DNA of 64,000 nucleotides, from contig JAISZL010000098.1 in assembly GCA_031269245.1 (NCBI GenBank), forward strand, positions 41,794-105,793. Reading direction: 5' to 3'. Positions 59,555-64,000 of the stretch are shown piece by piece. The notes below the pieces were generated by a model, which worked only from the letters and a program-made list of their open reading frames with translations, was not told where the DNA came from and ran no database searches. The position numbers and the translations under genes are program-made. How positions within the stretch are numbered: the stretch's first letter is position 1; every line of letters begins with the position of its first letter. Source of the stretch: Synergistaceae bacterium (lineage in GTDB: Bacteria; Synergistota; Synergistia; Synergistales; Synergistaceae).

Positions 59555-60963
59555 TTCTCCTCGGCTTTCTCTGCCTGGTCACCGGCGATGCTCTTGCGCT
59601 GACGCCAGTTGTCGATGTTGGTCTGGCGCTGGCGGGCTATGGCAAGCGCGCCGTCGGGGATGTCCTTGGTTATCACCGAGCCTGCCGCGGTGGACGAGCC
59701 GTCCCCCATGGAGACGGGGGCCACGAACATCGTGTCGCTCCCTATGAAGCAGTCCTCCCCAATCTCCGTCCGATTTTTCACGACCCCGTCGTAATTGCAG
59801 GTAACGGTGCCCGCCCCCACGTTCGTGCGCTTACCGACGGACGCGTCCCCGATGTACGAGAGATGGGGGACCTTGGCGCTGTCGCCGAGAACGCTGTTTT
59901 TGATCTCGACGAAGCGGCCGATCTTGGCCCCGGCACCGAGGGAAACGCCGTCGCGCATAAAGGCAAACGGGCCTATCTCCGCCCCGTCGCCTATCACCGC
60001 ATCCGATATCACCGACGGCCCTATGACCCGCGCGCAAGCGCCCAGCGTGACGTTCCGCAGCGTGGAGTGCGCGCCTATCCTCGAACCGTCCGAGAGGCTC
60101 GACCTCCCCCATATCTGAGCGCCAGGTTCCACAAAGACGTCCCTGCCGAACTCGACCATGGGGCCGATCCACGCGGAGGCCGGATCCATGCACTTGAGCC
60201 CGTTCAGCATATGCCCCCGCACTATTCTCTTGTTCAGAACCTTGGCCGTCACGGCCAGGTCATTAGGTGTATTCACGCCCAAGAGCTCGTATTTGTCGTC
60301 GCAAATAATGACGCTGACGTCCCCCTCGGTCTCGCCTATGAGCTGCACCGCGTCAGTTATATAGTACTCGTGTTCGTCGTTGCTTATCTCGTTTATCACA
60401 ACGGAGAGGGCCTCAGTGTCAAACAGGTACACGCCGGCGTTGATCTCCTGGATCAAGAGCTCCTCCTCCTGCGCCTCGTCCTCTTCAACGATGCGCACCC
60501 CGCCGTCCGCAAGGCGCTCTATGCGGCCATAGCCCGAAGGATCGTCCGCCATGAAGCTCATCAGAGTACACCTCGGCGCAGATCCGAGGTGCCTGGAAAC
60601 CAGGCTGGAAAGTGTCTCGGGGCGAACGAGAGGCACGTCTCCAGAGAGTACCAGCACATTGTCGTACCGTTTCCACCAATCTTCCGCTACCTTGACCGCA
60701 TGTCCGGCGCCAAGCTGTTCGCGTTGCCATATCACCTCGACCCCCGGCCACTCGCCCTCGATATACTCCTCGACCTCCTCCCCGCGATATCCAACCAACA
60801 CCGCTATGTTCCGCAAACCGGCCGATCGCACGGCGCTGAGAGTGTAATAAATGACGGGTTCCTCGAGAAGCGACTGCAACACCTTCGGTCTGTCGCTGCG
60901 CATCCTGGTCCCCCTGCCTGCGGCCAAAACCAGCACGCCCAACGACTGCGGATTCTCACTCAT
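59551..60963 (-). CDS. glmU: Bifunctional GlmU (UDP-GlcNAc pyrophosphorylase / GlcN-1-P acetyltransferase)
   Basis: VLVLAAGRGTRMRSDRPKVLQSL, EINAGVYLFD, left-handed beta-helix hexapeptides, TNVGAGTVTCNYDG. Confidence 0.95.
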   Translation of the reverse strand: MSENPQSLGVLVLAAGRGTRMRSDRPKVLQSLLEEPVIYYTLSAVRSAGLRNIAVLVGYRGEEVEEYIEGEWPGVEVIWQREQLGAGHAVKVAEDWWKRYDNVLVLSGDVPLVRPETLSSLVSRHLGSAPRCTLMSFMADDPSGYGRIERLADGGVRIVEEDEAQEEELLIQEINAGVYLFDTEALSVVINEISNDEHEYYITDAVQLIGETEGDVSVIICDDKYELLGVNTPNDLAVTAKVLNKRIVRGHMLNGLKCMDPASAWIGPMVEFGRDVFVEPGAQIWGRSSLSDGSRIGAHSTLRNVTLGACARVIGPSVISDAVIGDGAEIGPFAFMRDGVSLGAGAKIGRFVEIKNSVLGDSAKVPHLSYIGDASVGKRTNVGAGTVTCNYDGVVKNRTEIGEDCFIGSDTMFVAPVSMGDGSSTAAGSVITKDIPDGALAIARQRQTNIDNWRQRKSIAGDQAEKAEEN

Positions 60964-61063
60964 TGCCAAACAACACTCCTCTCGAGCGGCTAGCTGCCTG
61001 CGAGGCAGGACAGAGCAAAACAATAAAGAGGAAGCCCTGCGACTTCCCCATCCTCAGTTATTC

Positions 61064-61137
61064 TGGCTGGGGTGGATGGATTCGAACCATCGATGGCGGA
61101 TCCAAAGTCCGCTGCCTTGCCGCTTGGCTACACCCCA
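61064..61137 (-). tRNA. tRNA-Gln (anticodon TTG), CCA encoded
   Basis: Minus strand TGGGGTGTAGCCAAGCGGCAAGGCAGCGGACTTTGGATCCGCCATCGATGGTTCGAATCCATCCACCCCAGCCA; anticodon loop CTTTGGA. Confidence 0.95.
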
Positions 61138-61149
61138 AGGGCAGGGGAC

Positions 61150-61178
61150 ATTATAGCGGTTTTGGCGAAATATGCCAA
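61150..61178 (-). promoter_or_regulatory. Sigma70-type promoter of tRNA-Gln
   Basis: Minus strand TTGGCA-N17-TATAAT ending about 13 nt upstream of the tRNA 5' end. Confidence 0.75.
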
Positions 61179-61363
61179 GGCTTTTTTGCCGCCGCGCAGG
61201 ATAAACCTAAACGCATAGACCACACATAGAGACCCTCTTCAAGAGGCTCAATGCCAAAACCCTTCAAAACTTACTCCAGGTTTCACCATAACACAAAATC
61301 TAACTGTTGATTTCTCTTAACCTGCTGACATTGGTTTTTCATGTGCAAGTTTGAGTGATATTA

Positions 61364-62245
61364 TTAAAAAATATCTTCATAATTACTTTCCAAATAATTG
61401 CTAAATATTTCCGCTCCTTTGAAATTCAGATGCCATATGTCGCCATATGCATAATCCGGCAGAATAAAATTTGAATAGTCCAAGTATCTTATTCCATTGC
61501 AATATGCGGTATAAAAATCATTTAACATCTGTAAATTACCGTATTTTGGGGCATCGTATGTTGGAGCGTTAAACAAAATTAATCTAACATTTTTTTCATT
61601 GCATAAATCAATAATTTTTAATAAATAATCAATTTGATAATCTGAGTATCCAATTTCCACAACCGTATTATTTCCCGTTAATTTTATTTCCTGCTGTAAC
61701 CTATCCCTGTCAAGTTTGAAGTATCCCCCAATACGTAAATCTTTCCATGTTAAAGTATGTTTAGTTATGAATTTTAATATAGGCTTTATACATTTTACCG
61801 GCAATTTAACAACAGCAGAATAGAAAGTTGGATTATTTATAAATATGGATAATTCTTCCGCATGTAACAAAGAAGAATAATTCGGGATGCACCCTAAAAT
61901 ATATCTATCTCCAATAATCAATTCATCCCGCGATTTTTGCGTTGCTCCGCCGTGAAAAGATAGAAGCACGGTATCTATATGAGAGTTTTCGGCAAGAAAT
62001 TTCCGCAGTTTCACATAGGAATATAAATACGCCGTTCCGCCATGGGAAATGTTAAATGAACGCGTAAAAATAGAATCGTCAATCGCGCATTCAGTATGCG
62101 AATCGCCTATAATGAGTATATTTCTATCTTCCGGTATGGCGAAAGACGCCCCGGAAAGAATAAAATAAACAGCGGCAACCAAAACTAGTACTATAGTTAT
62201 GTTGAGGCAAAAGAATTTAAACAAACGCCATAAAAATATTTTCAT
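61364..62245 (-). CDS. SGNH/GDSL-like protein, probable partner of the MBOAT acyltransferase
   Basis: N-terminal TM; GDSHTECAIDDS block I; DIWHLNFKG C-terminal DxxH. Confidence 0.7.
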   Translation of the reverse strand: MKIFLWRLFKFFCLNITIVLVLVAAVYFILSGASFAIPEDRNILIIGDSHTECAIDDSIFTRSFNISHGGTAYLYSYVKLRKFLAENSHIDTVLLSFHGGATQKSRDELIIGDRYILGCIPNYSSLLHAEELSIFINNPTFYSAVVKLPVKCIKPILKFITKHTLTWKDLRIGGYFKLDRDRLQQEIKLTGNNTVVEIGYSDYQIDYLLKIIDLCNEKNVRLILFNAPTYDAPKYGNLQMLNDFYTAYCNGIRYLDYSNFILPDYAYGDIWHLNFKGAEIFSNYLESNYEDIF

Positions 62246-62254
62246 GTTATAATC

Positions 62255-63709
62255 CTAAAATTGGAAGTAAATAAAACCCTGCCCTAGCCCTGTCAGCTCC
62301 AGTGTCATTAACGTAATAACACTGTAAACCAGCCACCTTGCCGCTTTATATCTGCTTTGTATTTTGAACCCATATTCCTCCCTTCTGTTTACCCATTCAT
62401 TAATTATCAAAATAATTACTGATAATATTATGCTTCCGGTTGCCAGTTCTCCAAAAGATTCTATTTTCGGCATTCTCAGAAATGAATCGGAAAACATTAT
62501 TCCAATATATTGCAGCGCGCCGCCAACGCTTTCCGCCCTAAAGAAAATAAAGGCAAATGCCTCAAGTAAAAAAGTTGCGCTCATTGAAAACAACTCCTTT
62601 ATGTTTGGAAATACCCTGTCTTTTGCGGCTATTTCAAGATTTGTCCTGTTTCTTTTTAGCATCAGCAAGGGCATAAAATAAAGAGCGTTGAGGATTCCCC
62701 ATATTACAAACGTCCAGTTCGCGCCATGCCAAAACCCGCTGACAAGAAAAACAAGAAAAGTATTTCTGACAGTGATCAAAAGACCGTTTCTGCTTCCGCC
62801 CAGCGGGAAATAAATATAATCACGAAACCACGTCGTTAACGATATGTGCCATCTCCGCCAGAATTCCGCCATGTCACGCGAAAAATACGGATACGCAAAA
62901 TTTTTCATCAGCCTGAAACCGAACAATTTTGACGTACCGATAGCAATATCCGAGTAACCTGAAAAATCACAGTATATTTGGATAGTAAATAAAATTGCCG
63001 CCAAAAAAAGCGCACTGCCCGGATAATCTTTTAAATTATAATTTTCCCATACTTCGTTAACATACATAGCGCAGCTGTCCGCAACAACCATTTTTTTGAA
63101 GAATCCCCAGAGCATTTGCTTGCAACCGTCAACAGCATGGTCATAGGAAAAGAACCTTTTTACATAAAATTGCGGCAAAAGGTTGGTTGCCCGTTCAATA
63201 GGGCCCGCTACCAACTGTGGAAAGAACGAAACAAAAGCGGCAAATGCGATAAAATCTTTTGTGGGTTCTAGTTTCCTTTTATATACATCAATTGAATAAC
63301 TCATTGTTTGAAAAGTATAAAAACTTATCCCGACAGGAAGTATGATGTTTAAATGATTCACGCTGAATTTTACTCCGAAAAATGAAAATACCGCCGCAAA
63401 ATTTTCAGCAAAAAAATTATAATACTTGAAAAACCCCAAGAATAAAATATTTACAGCTATACTAATCCACAAAAGGATTTTCCGCCTGCATTTATTTTCT
63501 ATTTTTGATAAACAAGCACCAACCAGATAATCGGTTAATGTACTGAATACAATTAGAAAAAGAAAACGCCAGTCCCACCAACCGTAAAAGACATAACTTG
63601 CGATGACAATTAAAACGTTTTGAATCTTTAGATTTTTGCCGGCGGCAAACCAATACAGAAAAAATACTATAGGAAGAAATATCGCAAAATCAATAGAATT
63701 AAAAAACAT
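62255..63709 (-). CDS. MBOAT-family O-acyltransferase (AlgI/DltB-like)
   Basis: LPVGISFYTFQTMSYSIDVY, DFSGYSDIAIGTSKLFGF, RDMAEFWRRWHISLTTWFRDYIYFPLGGSR, SGFWHGANWTFVIWG. Confidence 0.93.
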   Translation of the reverse strand: MFFNSIDFAIFLPIVFFLYWFAAGKNLKIQNVLIVIASYVFYGWWDWRFLFLIVFSTLTDYLVGACLSKIENKCRRKILLWISIAVNILFLGFFKYYNFFAENFAAVFSFFGVKFSVNHLNIILPVGISFYTFQTMSYSIDVYKRKLEPTKDFIAFAAFVSFFPQLVAGPIERATNLLPQFYVKRFFSYDHAVDGCKQMLWGFFKKMVVADSCAMYVNEVWENYNLKDYPGSALFLAAILFTIQIYCDFSGYSDIAIGTSKLFGFRLMKNFAYPYFSRDMAEFWRRWHISLTTWFRDYIYFPLGGSRNGLLITVRNTFLVFLVSGFWHGANWTFVIWGILNALYFMPLLMLKRNRTNLEIAAKDRVFPNIKELFSMSATFLLEAFAFIFFRAESVGGALQYIGIMFSDSFLRMPKIESFGELATGSIILSVIILIINEWVNRREEYGFKIQSRYKAARWLVYSVITLMTLELTGLGQGFIYFQF

Positions 63710-63895
63710 TACTCAAACCTCCGCAGACCTCCGGGAGGTTTGAGAAAACAAAAACAATTAGCTTGTGTCTTGTGTCTGAATATCACGCGCTAGTCTTCGC
63801 CGCATCCAAATAATCTCCTGCACAAGCTCAAGGTATTTATATTATATAGTAAGTATTTGATATAGTCAATAGTAGTAGCAGCAGGGCAACAGCAT

Positions 63896-64000
63896 TTACT
63901 TTTGATCGAAAAGGATCTTCGACAATACGTCCTGGCTGAGAGCGGCTTTGAGCATCTTTTTTCTGGCTCCGAGCCGCTTACGTCCAAGATCGGCCTTCCT
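63896..64000 (-). CDS. C-terminal fragment of a CDS entering from the right edge
   Basis: Open minus frame RKADLGRKRLGARKKMLKAALSQDVLSKILFDQK* terminating at 63896; codon use looks coding but function unknown. Confidence 0.3.
   Translation of the reverse strand, partial: RKADLGRKRLGARKKMLKAALSQDVLSKILFDQK

Noticed and set aside
63790-63987. 65-aa minus ORF MDVSGSEPEKRCSKP...
   Set aside because: Overlaps a more plausible frame entering from the right edge; no domain or SD support.

Overview
The window is chromosomal DNA, almost fully coding and GC-rich until about 61.2 kb, then clearly AT-rich. Gene content and order suggest a Gram-negative anaerobe, possibly Synergistota-like; this is inference and unverified. 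Housekeeping blocks are ileS, mnmE, rpsA-ispH-miaA-mutL-mutS, recO-era-cdd, ybeY-pgpH/HD-phoH-mazG-mfd-pth-rplY-prs-glmU and tRNA-Gln. Accessory content includes a radical SAM/SPASM protein, a hybrid histidine kinase with an HD-GYP regulator, cobB/cbiA, cobQ/cbiP, and a divergent mtaB / btuF-like pair, each side preceded by a cobalamin riboswitch with a terminator. There are two clusters of secreted CsgG/FlgT/LPP20-like proteins, a terminal MBOAT + SGNH O-acyltransferase pair, and an eight-gene cluster (ACP, 2 SDRs, split transketolase, AMP-ligase, LuxE, LuxC). That cluster is the best candidate for an undescribed biosynthetic system. Other notable observations: a (GACA)16 tract inside the signal peptide of a Tyr/Pro-rich secreted protein (candidate phase variation), a MazG-NifU ORF joined across an A8 tract with an internal Shine-Dalgarno and start, an SDR whose canonical C-terminus lies out of frame, and a dispersed multi-hairpin intergenic repeat family. 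All calls come from reading the sequence and ORF track; no database search was run.
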